From Micromonospora sp. KC213 (GTDB lineage: Bacteria > Actinomycetota > Actinomycetes > Mycobacteriales > Micromonosporaceae): a stretch of DNA of 64,000 bases. Positions 25,938 to 34,808 of this stretch are shown in pieces (positions within the stretch are counted from its first letter, which is position 1; the number at the start of each line of letters is the position of its first letter). The notes under the pieces are model-generated. The model made no database searches. It saw nothing but the letters and a program-made list of their open reading frames with translations, and had not been told where the DNA came from. Position numbers and translations under genes: made by a program. The stretch is taken from contig NZ_SMKF01000006.1 in NCBI RefSeq assembly GCF_004348325.1, positions 1 through 64,000 of the forward strand. The letters run 5' to 3'.

Positions 25938-27122
25938 GTGAGCCGGGAGATCGACGACATCCTGCAGCGTGGCGCGGACGGCGGGCGGATCACGCCCGAG
26001 GAGGCCCTGCTGCTCTACACGGAGGGGCCCTTCCACGCCCTGGGCGAGGCGGCGGACGCGGTCCGCCGGCGGCGGTACCCGGACAACATCGTCACGTACC
26101 TGATCGATCGCAACATCAACTACACGAACGTCTGCGTGACGGCGTGCAAGTTCTGCGCGTTCTACCGGGCGCCCAAGCACAAGGAGGGTTGGACCCACCC
26201 GACCGAGGAGATCCTGCGCCGCTGCGGCGAGGCGGTCGAGCTGGGCGCGACCCAGGTGATGCTCCAGGGCGGGCACCACCCGGACTACGGCGTCGAGTAC
26301 TACGAGGAGCTGTTCTCCTCGGTGAAGAAGGCGTACCCGCAGCTCGCCATCCACTCGATCGGGCCGAGCGAGATTCTGCACATGGCCAAGGTCTCCGGCG
26401 TCGGCCTGGACGAGGCCATCGCCCGGATCAAGGCGGCCGGGCTCGACTCCATCGCCGGGGCCGGGGCCGAGATGCTACCCGACCGGCCCCGTAGGGCGAT
26501 CGCCCCGCTGAAGGAGTCCGGCGCCCGCTGGCTGGAGGTCATGGAGCTGGCCCACCGGCAGGGCATCGAGTCCACCGCCACGATGATGATGGGCACCGGC
26601 GAGACCAACGCGGAGCGGATCGAGCACCTGCGGATGATCCGCGACGTGCAGGACCGCACGCGGGGGTTCCGGGCGTTCATCCCGTGGACGTACCAGCCGG
26701 AGAACAACCACCTCAAGGGCCGTACCCAGGCGACCACCCTGGAGTACCTGCGGCTGGTCGCGGTGGCCCGGCTCTTCTTCGAGACGGTGCCGCACCTGCA
26801 GGCGTCCTGGCTGACCACCGGCAAGGACGTCGGCCAGCTCGCCCTGCACATGGGGGTGGACGACCTGGGCTCGATCATGCTGGAGGAGAACGTCATCTCC
26901 TCGGCGGGCGCCCGACACCGCTCCAACCTGCACGAGCTGATCGGCATGATCCGTTCGGCGGGCCGGATCCCCGCGCAGCGGGACACCCTCTACCGGCGGC
27001 TTGCCGTGCACCGGACGCCCGCCGACGACCCGACCGACGAGCGGGTGGTCTCGCACTTCTCCTCGATCGCCATGCCGGGCGGCGGTGCCGGCAAGACGCT
27101 GCCACTGGTCGAGGCCCGCTGA
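25938..27122 (+). CDS. mqnC: Cyclic dehypoxanthinyl futalosine synthase (radical SAM)
   Basis: A 394-residue radical SAM enzyme that cyclises dehypoxanthinyl futalosine, a later step of the futalosine menaquinone pathway. The CxxxCxxC cluster motif is at Cys66, Cys70 and Cys73 (VCVTACKFCAFY), and the segments QGGHHPDYG and FIPWTYQPENNHL are characteristic. The GTG at 25938 is preferred to the GTG at 25932 because GGAGG ends at 25930. It is separated from paaE by 145 bases and probably has its own promoter (TACCCT at 25919). mqnB and mqnD are not in the window. Confidence 0.93.
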   Translation: MSREIDDILQRGADGGRITPEEALLLYTEGPFHALGEAADAVRRRRYPDNIVTYLIDRNINYTNVCVTACKFCAFYRAPKHKEGWTHPTEEILRRCGEAVELGATQVMLQGGHHPDYGVEYYEELFSSVKKAYPQLAIHSIGPSEILHMAKVSGVGLDEAIARIKAAGLDSIAGAGAEMLPDRPRRAIAPLKESGARWLEVMELAHRQGIESTATMMMGTGETNAERIEHLRMIRDVQDRTRGFRAFIPWTYQPENNHLKGRTQATTLEYLRLVAVARLFFETVPHLQASWLTTGKDVGQLALHMGVDDLGSIMLEENVISSAGARHRSNLHELIGMIRSAGRIPAQRDTLYRRLAVHRTPADDPTDERVVSHFSSIAMPGGGAGKTLPLVEAR

Positions 27123-27576
27123 CCGGCCGAATGGCTCGGCGATGGTCGCCGGGACGGCATTCGTGGTGACCGTTCGGGCGACGAGCATGGCCGATGCGCC
27201 ACGGCGAGAGTCGCCGATCCGATAATCCCGGATGACGATCCCGCATCGGTTCCGCCGCCGCGCGGCGCGGGGGGTGGCGGCGTCGTGTCCGGGGCCGCTA
27301 ACGTGCGGCGCGCACACGTTCCCTCGCAGCTTGGGCGGGTGCGGCGGGGCCGGTTGGCCCGCACCGAGGCGTGTCCTCCATCGGCCCATGAGGGCCGTTC
27401 ACATATATGCACGGCAGTGAAGGCGGGATGGTTCACCATCCCGCCTTCACTGTTTCCTCCGTACGGTCAGTGATCACCGCGAATCGCGTTACGTAGCTGG
27501 CGAACGGAGGCTGATCTCCGATACCGTCCGCACGGTTCGTACACCAATCCACCTGTCCCTAACCCCCGGGGGATCG
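27123..27576. other. 454-base non-coding region between mqnC and the surface protein
   Basis: No credible gene was found; short reading frames lack ribosome sites and known motifs. A perfect 17-bp hairpin sits at 27415-27452, almost 300 bases beyond mqnC. The last 120 bases before 27577 should hold the surface-protein promoter. Confidence 0.55.
27415..27452. terminator. Perfect 17-bp stem-loop terminator
   Basis: CAGTGAAGGCGGGATGG at 27415-27431 pairs exactly with 27436-27452 around the tetraloop TTCA, followed by TTTCC. It should stop transcription from the left, either extended mqnC messages or an unrecognised small transcript, and shield the surface-protein gene. Confidence 0.8.
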
Positions 27577-28803
27577 ATGACCCAGCTTCACCGCTCGGCT
27601 CTGGCGCGGGTCGGCGCCGTGGCCCTGCTCGCCGCGGGTGGCCTCGCCGGCGTCGCCGCCCCGGCGCACGCCGCCGACGGGGCGGACCTCGAGCTGATCC
27701 CGCTCAGCTACCAGTTGGCCAAGGGCGTCAAGGAGGCCAAGGCCAAGCCGTTCAAGTTCCAGGTCGTCAACACCAGCGACACGGTCGACGCCAAGGGCGT
27801 TCGGGTCGAGGTCGAGACCGCAGGCCTCAAGGACCGCAAGGTGGGCGTGGTGGTCCCGGACGGCTGCGAGGAAGACGGCACCCGGTTCAGCTGCCTCCTC
27901 GGTGACCTGCCCGCCGGCACCACCGAGGACTTCGGCATCCCGCTCTTCTCCACCGGTAAGCGCGGCGCCGCCGGCACGCTGGTGGTGACGATCAGCGCGG
28001 CCACCGCCGACCCCGACCCGGAGAACAACACCGTCGAGCACGCCATCACCGTCGCCAAGCCTGGCTACGACCTCACCACCTGGGTGCAGGACGTGTACGC
28101 CGACGTCGAGGTCGACGGCGACGAGGCCGACGAGGCTGACCTCAAGCCGGTGCGGCCCGGCCAGACCGCCCCGCTGGACTGGGCGGTCTACAACGACGGC
28201 AGCCGCAAGGCCACCGGTCTGGCCTACGGCATCACCCTGCCCGCGGACGTCACCTTCGCCGAGCTTCCCGAGGGCTGTGTCGAGCAGGAGTTGGGCGGCT
28301 TCGCCCAGGCGTACTGCGAGGACAGTGGCGTGGTGCTGAAGCCCGGGCAGTTCTACACCGCCGACGTGCGGGTGAAGGTGGCGGCGGGGGCCACCGAGAA
28401 GGTGCTCCGCCCCGGCATCCTCTGGGGCAAGGGGCTGGACGCCGCCGAGGGCGAGCCGGAGGAGGAGCCGGAGGTCGCCAGCCCGGCGCAGCGCAAGGCG
28501 TTCGCCGAGACCGACGACGGCGACAACATCGCCCAGTTCGACGTCTTCGTCGACCTGAGCCCGGCGCCGAGCCCGTCGGGCTCGCCGAGCCCGACCCCGA
28601 CCGCGCCGCCGAGCGGCCAGCCGTCTGCGAGCCCGACCTCGGGTGGCGGCGGTGGTGGCGGGCTGGCGAACACCGGTGCGCAGACCGGCCTGATCGCCGG
28701 TATCGGTGGTGCGGTGCTGCTCGCCGGTGGCGCGCTGCTGATCCTCTCCCGTCGCCGCAAGGTCGTCCTGGTGGCGCCGGGCGACGAGAAGTCCGAGGAC
28801 TGA
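27577..28803 (+). CDS. LAxTG-anchored cell-surface protein
   Basis: A 408-residue exported protein. Residues 1-33 are a signal peptide ending in AHAA. About 35-330 hold repeated beta-rich DUF11/CARDB-like segments with a PENNTVEH motif. A Pro/Ser/Gly spacer (about 330-362) leads to the sorting signal LANTG at 363-367, a hydrophobic helix and an RRRK stop. LAxTG is the substrate motif of class E sortases of high-GC actinobacteria, so the protein is probably linked to peptidoglycan. Its acidic surface ([10 protein letters not shown]) is marked. Function unknown. A hairpin terminator follows directly. Confidence 0.82.
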   Translation: MTQLHRSALARVGAVALLAAGGLAGVAAPAHAADGADLELIPLSYQLAKGVKEAKAKPFKFQVVNTSDTVDAKGVRVEVETAGLKDRKVGVVVPDGCEEDGTRFSCLLGDLPAGTTEDFGIPLFSTGKRGAAGTLVVTISAATADPDPENNTVEHAITVAKPGYDLTTWVQDVYADVEVDGDEADEADLKPVRPGQTAPLDWAVYNDGSRKATGLAYGITLPADVTFAELPEGCVEQELGGFAQAYCEDSGVVLKPGQFYTADVRVKVAAGATEKVLRPGILWGKGLDAAEGEPEEEPEVASPAQRKAFAETDDGDNIAQFDVFVDLSPAPSPSGSPSPTPTAPPSGQPSASPTSGGGGGGGLANTGAQTGLIAGIGGAVLLAGGALLILSRRRKVVLVAPGDEKSED

Positions 28804-28818
28804 CGGGTACGACGCAGG

Positions 28819-28848
28819 AAGGGCGGGGTGGGCGACCACCCCGCCCTT
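28819..28848 (+). terminator. Hairpin terminator after the surface protein gene
   Basis: AAGGGCGGGGTGG at 28819-28831 pairs with 28836-28848 around GCGA, followed by a short T run. It lies 15 bases past the stop codon. Confidence 0.85.
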
Positions 28849-28880
28849 TCGCGTGTCGGCGCGGCTGGCAGAGTGGAGGG

Positions 28881-29591
28881 GTGAGCCGTACCCCGCAGGG
28901 CCAGCGCGCCAGCCTGGACAAGCAGCCGCACGAGGTCGCCGCGATGTTCGACGACGTGGCGGCCCGCTACGACCTGACCAACACGGTGCTCTCCTTCGGA
29001 CAGGACCGGTCCTGGCGGCGGGCGACCCGGGCGGCGCTGGCACTGAGCCCGGGTGAGCGGGTGCTCGACGTGGGCGCCGGGACCGGCGTCTCGACCGAGG
29101 AACTCGCCCAGTCCGGGGCGTACGCGGTCGGCGCGGACCTGTCGCTCGGCATGCTGTACGCCGGAAAGCGCACCCGGCCCGGCGTGCCGCTGCTGGCCGG
29201 CGACGCGCTGCGGCTGCCGTTCACCGACGCCAGCTTCGACGCGGTGACGATCTCCTTCGCGCTGCGCAACGTCAACGACACCGACGCGGCGCTGCGGGAG
29301 TTGGCCCGGGTGACGAAGCCGGGCGGCCGGTTGGTGGTCTGCGAGTTCAGCACCCCGGTCAATCCGGCGTTCCGCACGGTCTACCTGTCGTACCTGATGC
29401 GCTCGCTGCCGGCGGTGGCGCGGGCCGTGTCCAGCAACCCCGACGCGTACGTCTATCTCGCCGAGTCGATCCGGGCCTGGCCGGACCAGCCGGCGCTGGC
29501 GGCGCGGATCGGTGCGGCGGGATGGTCGAGGGTCGCGTGGCGCAACCTGACCGGCGGGGTGGTGGCGCTGCACCGCGCGGTCCGCACCTGA
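28881..29591 (+). CDS. menG: Demethylmenaquinone methyltransferase
   Basis: A 236-residue UbiE/COQ5-family methyltransferase that methylates demethylmenaquinone with SAM in the last ring-modifying step. Visible motifs are the [22 protein letters not shown] opening (in part), VLDVGAGTG at 62-69, the DALRLPF loop and SFALRNVND. The GTG at 28881 sits immediately after GGAGGG, unusually close for a Shine-Dalgarno sequence, so the message may be nearly leaderless. It is followed by a small unknown gene and menJ. Confidence 0.9.
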   Translation: MSRTPQGQRASLDKQPHEVAAMFDDVAARYDLTNTVLSFGQDRSWRRATRAALALSPGERVLDVGAGTGVSTEELAQSGAYAVGADLSLGMLYAGKRTRPGVPLLAGDALRLPFTDASFDAVTISFALRNVNDTDAALRELARVTKPGGRLVVCEFSTPVNPAFRTVYLSYLMRSLPAVARAVSSNPDAYVYLAESIRAWPDQPALAARIGAAGWSRVAWRNLTGGVVALHRAVRT

Positions 29592-29699
29592 CCGGGCACC
29601 CCCGCCGACGGGCGGGTGAGGAATCTCTCCCCGTGGTCGGACCGGTCCCCAGCCAGCGCCCAAATCTGACAAATGCCCGATTTGGGGGGGTGTGGGGCG

Positions 29700-29705
29700 T
29701 AGGCT
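29700..29705 (+). promoter_or_regulatory. Putative -10 box for a leaderless small gene
   Basis: TAGGCT matches TANNNT and ends seven bases before the ATG at 29713, which has no Shine-Dalgarno sequence. A short inverted repeat CCCAAATC/GATTTGGG (29659-29666 and 29679-29686) lies just upstream and could be an operator or the menG terminator. Confidence 0.4.
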
Positions 29706-29712
29706 GCTCCGC

Positions 29713-29952
29713 ATGAGGGGAGCCGAGCCCGCGACCGCAGCCGCCGAGGTCGACGCCGTCGGGGACGACGCCGCGGAACTGGTCGCTCAGCTCAGGGAGT
29801 TGGCCGGGGCGGATCCCGCCGACGTGCGGCAGGTCGTCGCCGAGGTCCTGACGGCGCTCGACCGGGTGGCCGGCGGTGCGCTACGGGAACACCTGCCCGC
29901 GACGATCCGGGCCGACGCCGGGCTGGATGCCGACACCCCGACGCCCCACTGA
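29713..29952 (+). CDS. Small acidic hypothetical protein
   Basis: A 79-residue protein, Ala/Asp/Val-rich and predicted to be mainly helical (DDAAELVAQLRELAG, DVRQVVAEVLTALDRV), without a signal peptide or membrane segment. Not recognised. Support comes from a -10-like box seven bases before the ATG and codon use like that of neighbouring genes. It sits alone between menG and menJ on the same strand. Confidence 0.5.
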   Translation: MRGAEPATAAAEVDAVGDDAAELVAQLRELAGADPADVRQVVAEVLTALDRVAGGALREHLPATIRADAGLDADTPTPH

Positions 29953-30039
29953 GCCCCGCCGCAGCACGGAACCGCCCCCACCGGGACTGTTTCCGAAAAG
30001 TTAGGCACCCCTCACACACTTCCGGTGTAACCCCGGTCA

Positions 30040-30045
30040 TAGACT
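30040..30045 (+). promoter_or_regulatory. Putative -10 box of the menJ promoter
   Basis: TAGACT fits the actinobacterial -10 pattern and lies 14 bases before the Rex operator, so bound Rex would sit at the transcription start and block it. No strong -35 box is seen. Confidence 0.4.
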
Positions 30046-30059
30046 CCAACCCGATCGGC

Positions 30060-30077
30060 TTGTGAACCATTTCACGA
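30060..30077. promoter_or_regulatory. Rex operator upstream of menJ
   Basis: TTGTGAACCATTTCACGA matches the actinobacterial Rex consensus TTGTGAA-N4-TTCACAA at all but one half-site position. It lies 20 bases before the menJ ATG, just beyond a -10-like box. Rex represses respiratory genes such as nuo and cyd when the NADH/NAD+ ratio is low and releases DNA when NADH binds. The rex gene itself is not in the window. Confidence 0.78.
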
Positions 30078-30097
30078 GCGTGCGGGAGGAGGCGCAG

Positions 30098-31372
30098 ATG
30101 ACCGCGGTGGAGAACGACGCCGACGTCATCGTCGTGGGCGCCGGTCCCGGCGGATCGGCGACGGCGTACCACCTGGCGCGGCACGGCGTACGCGTGCTGC
30201 TGCTGGAGAAGACGGAGTTTCCCCGGGAGAAGGTCTGCGGCGACGGGCTCACGCCCCGCGCCGTACGGCAGCTCGTCCGGATGGGCGTGGACACCTCGCC
30301 CGAGGCCGGCTGGCTGCACAACAAGGGCCTGCGGGTGATCGGCGGCGGGGTACGCCTGGAACTGGACTGGCCCGACCTGGCCAGCTTCCCCAACTACGGC
30401 CTGGTCCGTACCCGGCTGGACTTCGACGACCTGCTCGCCCAGCGCGCGGTCGCGGCCGGAGCGGAACTGCGCACCGGGGTCACCGTGCTGGGGCCGGTGC
30501 TCGGCGCCGACGACCGGGTGGTCGGCGTGCAGGCCGAGGTCGGCCCGGACAAGCAGCCCGCCACCTTCCACGCCCCGCTGGTCGTCGCCGCGGACGGCGT
30601 CTCCGGCCGCTTCCCGCTCGCCCTCGGGCTGGCCAAGCGGGAGGACCGGCCGATCGGGGTGGCCGTGCGGCGCTACTACCGCTCGCCCGCCCGGCACGAC
30701 GACGACTACCTGGAGTCCTGGCTGGAGCTGCGGGCCAAGGGCAGTGACACGCTGCTGCCCGGCTACGGCTGGATCTTCGGCCTCGGTGACGGCCGGGTCA
30801 ACGTCGGCCTCGGCATCCTCAACTCGTCGTCGGCCTTCGGGAAGACGAACTACCGCAAGCTGCTCACCGACTGGCTGGCCAACACCCCCGAGGACTGGGG
30901 GATGACCGACGAGACGAACGCCGAGGGGCCGATTCTCGGCGCGGCGCTGCCGATGGGCTTCAACCGGGTCCCCCACTACACCCGCGGAGTGCTGCTGGTC
31001 GGCGACTCCGGCGGCATGGTCAACCCGTTCAACGGCGAGGGCATCGCGTACGCGATGGAATCCGGCGAGCTGGCCGCGGAGGTCGCCGTCCAGGCGCTCG
31101 CGCGGCCCGCCGGCGCCGACCGGGAGCGGGCGCTGCTGGCGTACCCGCAGGAGCTGAAGGCCCGGTTCGGTGGCTACTACCGACTCGGCGGGATCTTCGT
31201 GAAACTGATCGGCCGACCCGAGGTGATGCGGATGGCGACCCGGTACGGCATGCCCCATCCCACGTTGATGCGGTTCGTGCTCAAGCTGCTGGCGAACCTG
31301 ACCGACCCGCGCGGCGGGGACGCGATGGACCGGGTCATCAACGCGATGACGAAGGCGGCACCGGCCGTGTAG
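30098..31372 (+). CDS. menJ: Menaquinone reductase, geranylgeranyl-reductase family flavoprotein
   Basis: A 424-residue FAD-dependent enzyme that saturates isoprene units of the menaquinone side chain. The N-terminal dinucleotide motif GAGPGG is at 14-19. The segment EFPREKVCGDGLTPRAV is typical of the family, and the second flavin motif is LLVGDSGGMVNPFNGEGIAYAM. GGAGGAGG at 30085-30092 fixes the ATG at 30098. A Rex operator lies just upstream and nuoA follows after 144 bases. That context, between menG and nuo, favours MenJ over the archaeal-lipid or chlorophyll members of this family. Confidence 0.88.
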   Translation: MTAVENDADVIVVGAGPGGSATAYHLARHGVRVLLLEKTEFPREKVCGDGLTPRAVRQLVRMGVDTSPEAGWLHNKGLRVIGGGVRLELDWPDLASFPNYGLVRTRLDFDDLLAQRAVAAGAELRTGVTVLGPVLGADDRVVGVQAEVGPDKQPATFHAPLVVAADGVSGRFPLALGLAKREDRPIGVAVRRYYRSPARHDDDYLESWLELRAKGSDTLLPGYGWIFGLGDGRVNVGLGILNSSSAFGKTNYRKLLTDWLANTPEDWGMTDETNAEGPILGAALPMGFNRVPHYTRGVLLVGDSGGMVNPFNGEGIAYAMESGELAAEVAVQALARPAGADRERALLAYPQELKARFGGYYRLGGIFVKLIGRPEVMRMATRYGMPHPTLMRFVLKLLANLTDPRGGDAMDRVINAMTKAAPAV

Positions 31373-31435
31373 TGGACGACCGTGCCTGTCGCCGCCGCCG
31401 GTGTCGGCCCGGGCGCGAACAGGGATCGACCCCCG

Positions 31436-31467
31436 CTGACGCTGGTCAGCGAGGACGCGAATAGTGT
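31436..31467 (+). promoter_or_regulatory. Possible nuo promoter with small palindrome
   Basis: CTGAC-GCTG-GTCAG (31436-31449) is followed by TAGTGT (31462-31467), a TANNNT-type -10 box 49 bases before nuoA. The -35 match is weak. If real, nuo can be transcribed separately from menJ. Confidence 0.35.
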
Positions 31468-31516
31468 GATTTTCGCCAAGCACCCAGGGGCAGGGGAAGG
31501 ACGAGCAGGAGAAGAG

Positions 31517-31882
31517 ATGTCGCTCTCGCCTTACGCACCGATCATCGGGCTGTTCGCCCTCGCCGCGGCGTTCGCGCTGTTCTCCGTGGCCGCCGCCCGC
31601 TTCGCCGGTCCCCGGCGCTTCAACAAGGCCAAGCTCGAGGCGTACGAGTGCGGCATCGAGCCGAGCCCCCAGCCGGTGGGCGGCGGACGGTTCCCGATCA
31701 AGTTCTACCTGACGGCGATGCTCTTCATCGTCTTCGACATCGAGATCATCTTCCTCTACCCGTGGGCGGTCTCCTTCGACGCCCTGCCGATCTTCGGCTT
31801 CGTGGAGATGGTCCTGTTCATCGTCGCGGTCTTCGTCGCGTACGCCTACGTGTGGCGGCGTGGCGGCCTGGACTGGGACTGA
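31517..31882 (+). CDS. nuoA: NADH-quinone oxidoreductase subunit A
   Basis: A 121-residue membrane subunit of complex I with three helices and the conserved AYECGIEP loop between helices 1 and 2, plus [16 protein letters not shown]. It lies near the quinone channel. AGGAG precedes the ATG at 31517. It is the first of 14 closely packed nuo genes in the standard A-N order. Confidence 0.95.
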   Translation: MSLSPYAPIIGLFALAAAFALFSVAAARFAGPRRFNKAKLEAYECGIEPSPQPVGGGRFPIKFYLTAMLFIVFDIEIIFLYPWAVSFDALPIFGFVEMVLFIVAVFVAYAYVWRRGGLDWD

Positions 31883-31896
31883 GGGAGGTACGTCAG

Positions 31897-32577
31897 ATGG
31901 GCATCGAGGAGAAGCTCCCCGCCGGCATCCTGCTCACCTCCGTGGAGAAGCTGGTCAACTGGTCGCGGAAGTCGTCCGTCTGGGGCGCCACCTTCGGCCT
32001 GGCCTGCTGCGCCATCGAGATGATGGCCGCCGGCGGCCCGCACTACGACATGGGTCGTTGGGGCATGGAGGTGTTCCGTGCCTCGCCGCGCCAGGCCGAC
32101 CTGATGATCGTGGCCGGCCGGGTGAGCCAGAAGATGGCCCCGGTGCTGCGCCAGATCTACGACCAGATGGCGGAGCCCCGCTGGGTGCTCTCCATGGGGG
32201 TCTGTGCCAGCAGCGGCGGCATGTTCAACAACTACGCGATCGTCCAGGGTGTCGACCACGTGGTGCCGGTCGACATGTACCTCCCCGGTTGCCCGCCGCG
32301 CCCCGAGATGCTCATCGACGCGATCCTCAAGCTCCGCGAGAAGATCATGTACGAGCCGCTCGGCCCGAACGGTCGCAAGATGCTGGAGGCCCGCAAGGAG
32401 CGCGGCGACGTGCCCGTCGTGCCGTACGGCTCGATGCCGTCGTCGTACCGCAACGACAAGGCCCGGCGCGCCGAGTGGACCAAGGCTGTCCGCGAGGGGC
32501 GCGAGGAGCAGTTGCGGATCGAGAACTGGATGAAGGCCCAGAACCACCTGCACCACCCCGGGGGTGTCCAGAAGTGA
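31897..32577 (+). CDS. nuoB: NADH-quinone oxidoreductase subunit B
   Basis: A 226-residue peripheral subunit that holds cluster N2, the last iron-sulfur centre before menaquinone. The ligands are Cys37-Cys38, Cys103 (GVCASSGG) and Cys132 (PGCPPRPE). The C-terminal 60 residues are a charged extension commonly longer in actinobacteria. GGGAGG precedes the ATG. Its stop overlaps the nuoC GTG. Confidence 0.95.
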   Translation: MGIEEKLPAGILLTSVEKLVNWSRKSSVWGATFGLACCAIEMMAAGGPHYDMGRWGMEVFRASPRQADLMIVAGRVSQKMAPVLRQIYDQMAEPRWVLSMGVCASSGGMFNNYAIVQGVDHVVPVDMYLPGCPPRPEMLIDAILKLREKIMYEPLGPNGRKMLEARKERGDVPVVPYGSMPSSYRNDKARRAEWTKAVREGREEQLRIENWMKAQNHLHHPGGVQK

Positions 32578-33311
32578 GCGCGCCGAACGACAGGAACGAC
32601 AACGGGGGCGTGCCGGTACCGGTCACCCCGGCAGGTGCCAGCAGTGGCGCCCCCGCCGAGCACCCGCCGTCCAGCCCGGCCGGTCGGGGCATGTTCGGCA
32701 TCCACGGCACTGGCGACGTCTCCGGGTTCGGTGGCCTGGTCCGCCAGCGCAAGCCGGTCGAGGAGACCCCCCGGCCGTACGGCGGCTACTTCGACGAGGT
32801 CCGCGACGCGCTGGAGGAGGCGTACCCGGCCTTCGGCGACGCGATCGAGAAGGTTGTCGTGGACCGGGGCGAGCTGACCCTGCACGTCCGCCCGGAGCGC
32901 ATCGCCGAGGTCTGCCAGGTGATGCGCGACGACCTGGCGCTCCGCTTCGAGCTCTGCTCCTCGGTCTCCGGCGTGGACTACCTCGGCGCCGACGAGCGTC
33001 GGCTGCACGTGGTCTACCAGCTCACCTCGATGACGTACCGCCGCCGGGTCCGGCTGGAGGCCGCCGTCTCCGCCGAGCACCCGCACCTGCCGAGCGTCAC
33101 GGCCGTCTACCCGACCGCGGACTGGCAGGAGCGGGAGACGTACGACATGTTCGGCATCGTCTTCGACGGCCACCCCAACCTGACCCGGATCCTCATGCCG
33201 GACGACTGGGAGGGGCACCCGCAGCGTAAGGACTACCCGCTCGGCGGCGTGCCCGTCGAGTACAAGGGTGCGGAGATTCCCCCGCCGGACCGACGGAGGT
33301 CGTACCAATGA
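32574..33311 (+). CDS. nuoC: NADH-quinone oxidoreductase subunit C
   Basis: A 245-residue hydrophilic subunit of the connecting module. The conserved 30-kDa-subunit domain spans about 95-240 with [40 protein letters not shown] (seen in parts). The first 60 or so residues are a Pro/Ala/Gly/Ser-rich low-complexity lead not needed for the fold. The GTG at 32574 overlaps the nuoB stop, and the end overlaps nuoD by four bases. Confidence 0.94.
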   Translation: MSAPNDRNDNGGVPVPVTPAGASSGAPAEHPPSSPAGRGMFGIHGTGDVSGFGGLVRQRKPVEETPRPYGGYFDEVRDALEEAYPAFGDAIEKVVVDRGELTLHVRPERIAEVCQVMRDDLALRFELCSSVSGVDYLGADERRLHVVYQLTSMTYRRRVRLEAAVSAEHPHLPSVTAVYPTADWQERETYDMFGIVFDGHPNLTRILMPDDWEGHPQRKDYPLGGVPVEYKGAEIPPPDRRRSYQ

Positions 33312-34633
33312 CGGCGTCGAACTACGCCACCGAGCGCGAGACGACCGAGGGCAAGGTCTTCACCGTCACGGGTGGGGACTGGGACGAGGTCGTCTCCGGC
33401 ACCGACCCGATCAACGACGAGCGGATCGTGGTCAACATGGGTCCGCAGCACCCGTCCACGCACGGGGTGCTCCGGCTGATCCTGGAGCTGGAGGGCGAGA
33501 CCGTCCGCGAGGCCCGCTCGGTCGTCGGCTACCTGCACACCGGCATCGAGAAGAACCTGGAGTACCGCAACTGGGTCCAGGGTTCGACGTTCGTGACCCG
33601 GATGGACTACCTCGCCCCGCTGTTCAACGAGACGGCGTACGCGCTGGCGGTGGAGAAGCTGCTCGGCATCACCGACGAGGTGACCGAGCGGGCCAACACC
33701 ATCCGGGTGCTGATGATGGAGCTGAACCGGATCTCCTCGCACCTGGTGTGGCTGGCCACCACCGGCATGGAGCTGGGCGCGATCTCGATCATGCTGTACG
33801 GCTTCCGCGAGCGGGAGTACATCCTCGAGATCTTCGAGATGATCACCGGCCTGCGGATGAACCACGCGTACGTCCGGCCGGGTGGCGTGGCGCAGGACGT
33901 GCCGGACGAGGCGATCGTCAAGATCCGCGAGTTCCTCACGATGATGCCGAAGAAGCTCAAGGAGTACGAGGACCTGCTCTCCGGCCAGCCGATCTGGACC
34001 GAGCGGACCCAGAACGTGGCGGTGCTGGACGTGACCGCCTGCCTCGCCCTCGGGGTGACCGGCCCGGTGCTGCGCTCCGCGGGCCTCGCCTGGGACCTGC
34101 GCAAGACCATGCCGTACTGCGGCTACGAGACGTACGAGTTCGACGTGCCGACCCACACCGACGGCGACGTCTGGGGCCGCTACCTGGTCCGGCTCGCCGA
34201 GATCCGGGAGTCGCTGAAGCTGGTCGAGCAGGCGCTGGACCGGTTGAAGCCGGGCCCGGTGATGGTGGCCGACAAGAAGATCGCCTGGCCGGCCCAGCTC
34301 GCCATCGGCGTCGACGGCATGGGCAACTCGCTGGAGCACGTCGCGAAGATCATGGGTCAGTCGATGGAGTCGCTGATCCACCACTTCAAGCTGGTCACCG
34401 AGGGTTTCCGGGTTCCCCCGGGCCAGGTGTACGTCGGCATCGAGTCGCCCCGCGGCGAGTTGGGCGTGCACGCCGTCTCCGACGGTGGCACCCGGCCCTA
34501 CCGGGTGCACTACCGGGAACCGAGCTTCGTCAACCTTCAGGCCCTGCCCGCGATGGCGGAGGGTGGCCTGATCGCCGACGTGATCGCCGGTGGCGCCTCG
34601 CTGGACCCCGTCATGGGGGGGTGTGACCGGTGA
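33308..34633 (+). CDS. nuoD: NADH-quinone oxidoreductase subunit D
   Basis: A 441-residue 49-kDa-type subunit that forms the quinone pocket with NuoB. Conserved parts include [19 protein letters not shown], the [10 protein letters not shown] loop and [10 protein letters not shown]. The last residues read DPVMGGCDR, and the stop codon falls inside a 60-bp repeat unit (CGGTGAGCGCGAGGAG), so the repeat has set the exact C-terminus. Confidence 0.95.
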   Translation: MTASNYATERETTEGKVFTVTGGDWDEVVSGTDPINDERIVVNMGPQHPSTHGVLRLILELEGETVREARSVVGYLHTGIEKNLEYRNWVQGSTFVTRMDYLAPLFNETAYALAVEKLLGITDEVTERANTIRVLMMELNRISSHLVWLATTGMELGAISIMLYGFREREYILEIFEMITGLRMNHAYVRPGGVAQDVPDEAIVKIREFLTMMPKKLKEYEDLLSGQPIWTERTQNVAVLDVTACLALGVTGPVLRSAGLAWDLRKTMPYCGYETYEFDVPTHTDGDVWGRYLVRLAEIRESLKLVEQALDRLKPGPVMVADKKIAWPAQLAIGVDGMGNSLEHVAKIMGQSMESLIHHFKLVTEGFRVPPGQVYVGIESPRGELGVHAVSDGGTRPYRVHYREPSFVNLQALPAMAEGGLIADVIAGGASLDPVMGGCDR

Positions 34634-34806
34634 GCGCGAGGAGCGCAGCGAAGCGGAGCACCGCAGTCGCGAACGAAGGGCGGCTGCCGGTGAGCGCGAG
34701 GAGCGCAGCGAAGCGGAGCACCGCAGTCGCGAACGAAGGGCGGCTGCCGGTGAGCGCGAGGAGCGCAGCGAAGCGGAGCACCGCAGTCGCGAACGAAGGG
34801 CGGCTC
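34629..34806 (+). repeat. Three tandem copies of a 60-bp element between nuoD and nuoE
   Basis: Three essentially identical 60-base units start at 34629, 34689 and 34749, beginning GGTGAGCGCGAGGAGCGC and ending near CGCGAACGAAGGGCGGC. The first unit supplies the nuoD stop codon, and the last ends three bases before the nuoE ATG. Because 60 is a multiple of three, one frame stays open through the array (20-residue repeats with [11 protein letters not shown]) from a possible GTG at 34623. There are no spacers, so this is not CRISPR. Confidence 0.92.
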
Positions 34807-34808
34807 TG

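Noticed and set aside
29995-30020. IdeR/DtxR-type iron box (TTAGGCACCCC) upstream of menJ
   Set aside because: Only one half resembles the consensus; the Rex site nearby is far stronger.
34629-34806. CRISPR-like array (three identical 60-base units)
   Set aside because: The copies are directly adjacent with no variable spacers, and no cas genes are near.
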